Shown here: in pieces, positions 63,540 through 64,000 of the stretch | Numbering within the stretch: position 1 is the stretch's first letter | Layout of the letters: each line of letters opens with the position of its first letter | Assembly: GCA_036231565.1 (NCBI GenBank) | Contig: JAZAHA010000014.1 | Coordinates: 37,585-101,584 of the forward strand | Length of the DNA: 64,000 nucleotides | DNA from: Maricaulis sp036231565 | GTDB lineage: Bacteria > Pseudomonadota > Alphaproteobacteria > Caulobacterales > Maricaulaceae | Direction of reading: 5' to 3' | Notes under the pieces: model-generated | Seen by the model: the letters and a program-made list of their open reading frames with translations, nothing else | Databases searched by the model: none | Told to the model about the DNA's origin: nothing | Program-made: the position numbers and the translations under genes

Positions 63540-63962
63540 ATGACCGAAACGATCAAACGTCTGCGCCGTGATCGGGGCTGGTCGCAACGCGACCTGGCGC
63601 TTGCATCCGGCGTCAGTGAACGGACCGTCCAACGGATTGAAGCAGGAAGGCCGGCCAGCCTTGAGACACAATGTGCCCTTGCAGCGGCCCTGGGTGTCGA
63701 TACCGTCGAAATCACGGCTGGAGCCGATGCAGATACCGGCGAACAGCGGACAAGCCCGTTCACGCGCATTCCGGTTGGCTGGCAACCATTTGCCCAGCAC
63801 ACAGCAGCATTCCTGCTGGGTCAGGGTCTGGTCGTATTCGTCTCGATCGCCCTGGGTATAACGGCACGCCTTCCTGTCGGGGTCGCAATGCTGTGGGGTG
63901 GCTTCCTGCTCGTGTGGTTGGCCGTGCGCCTGCACCGCCTCGAAAGAACCGGCCAGACATGA
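63540..63962 (+). CDS. XRE-family regulator with two membrane helices
   Basis: Protein of 140 residues. A Cro/C1-type helix-turn-helix (IKRLRRDRGWSQRDLALASG, VSERTVQRIEAGRPASLETQ) covers about residues 5-58. Two C-terminal membrane helices follow (HTAAFLLGQGLVVFVSIALG and GVAMLWGGFLLVWLAVRL). The DNA-binding domain would face the cytoplasm. The signal and targets are unknown. It follows the AraC-type gene by 108 bp on the same strand. Confidence 0.82.
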   Translation: MTETIKRLRRDRGWSQRDLALASGVSERTVQRIEAGRPASLETQCALAAALGVDTVEITAGADADTGEQRTSPFTRIPVGWQPFAQHTAAFLLGQGLVVFVSIALGITARLPVGVAMLWGGFLLVWLAVRLHRLERTGQT

Positions 63963-63975
63963 GTGAACTCAAACG

Positions 63976-64000
63976 AAAAACGGCGCCCCGCGGGGCGCCG
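63976..64000. terminator. Probable terminator cut by the window end
   Basis: AAAAA (63976-63980) is followed by the perfect palindrome CGGCGCCCCGCGGGGCGCCG (63981-64000). The A-run on the left would be a U-run for a minus-strand transcript entering from beyond the window; a T-run on the right may follow outside. Confidence 0.6.

Overview
The window is 64 kb of GC-rich, densely coding chromosome from an alphaproteobacterium. The best fit is a marine Caulobacterales/Maricaulales (Hyphomonadaceae- or Maricaulaceae-like) organism. The supporting evidence is the rne / amidase / PBP1a / prfB block, the M23 peptidase-bactofilin pair, the divergent anmK-tyrS pair, the alpha-type RNase E with a GWW tail, and palindromic intergenic repeats. 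The placement is an inference, because no rRNA gene is present. I found no tRNA, rRNA, CRISPR array, insertion sequence or prophage.

Layout. 1-2967: histidine degradation (hutI, hutF, hutC) around a palindromic HutC-type operator. 2978-8457: an exported SHOCT-tailed protein, a serine beta-lactamase-family hydrolase and a TonB-dependent receptor, with palindromic repeats between them. 8666-14479: a compact histidine-biosynthesis operon on the minus strand (TrpR-like regulator, hisG, hisD-hisB fusion, hisH, hisA, hisF, hisIE). Almost every junction overlaps, and transcription starts at a promoter that contains a perfect 18-bp palindrome. 14646-17667: a sulfur-stress cassette (two-cysteine SqrR/BigR-like repressor, persulfide-dioxygenase-like hydrolase, SulP permease). 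17757-25444: acetate assimilation and glyoxylate bypass (acs, malate synthase, isocitrate lyase, ScfR/RamB-like regulator) with two small unknown genes. 25613-33597: an orphan histidine kinase, an AAC(6')-like acetyltransferase, a di-iron ferritin-like protein, a LOG protein and two membrane proteins. 33747-43000: anmK/tyrS, an AsmA/YhdP-like giant protein, peroxiredoxin Bcp, a DUF455 protein, an M23 peptidase and a bactofilin. 43098-51681: SirB, prfB with a programmed frameshift, PBP1a, amidase and rne. 51847-57962: an M48 protease with TPRs, a GNAT protein, a frame-disrupted DUF2007-like gene, a haem-binding sensor fused to no output, an MscS channel, a HIT protein and a small RHH protein. 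58144-64000: recQ, an S41 peptidase, a DUF2306 protein and two membrane-anchored transcription regulators.

Themes. Most of the window is housekeeping and central metabolism. The unusual items are: (1) an in-frame HisD-HisB fusion inside a gamma-type his operon with long-form HisG and fused HisIE; (2) a Tll0287-like c-haem sensor ending in HAMP that abuts an MscS-family channel gene with no spacer, a candidate redox- or gas-gated channel system; (3) the SqrR-type repressor with the diagnostic 66-residue cysteine spacing; (4) a DUF2007-like gene that can be read only by changing frame.
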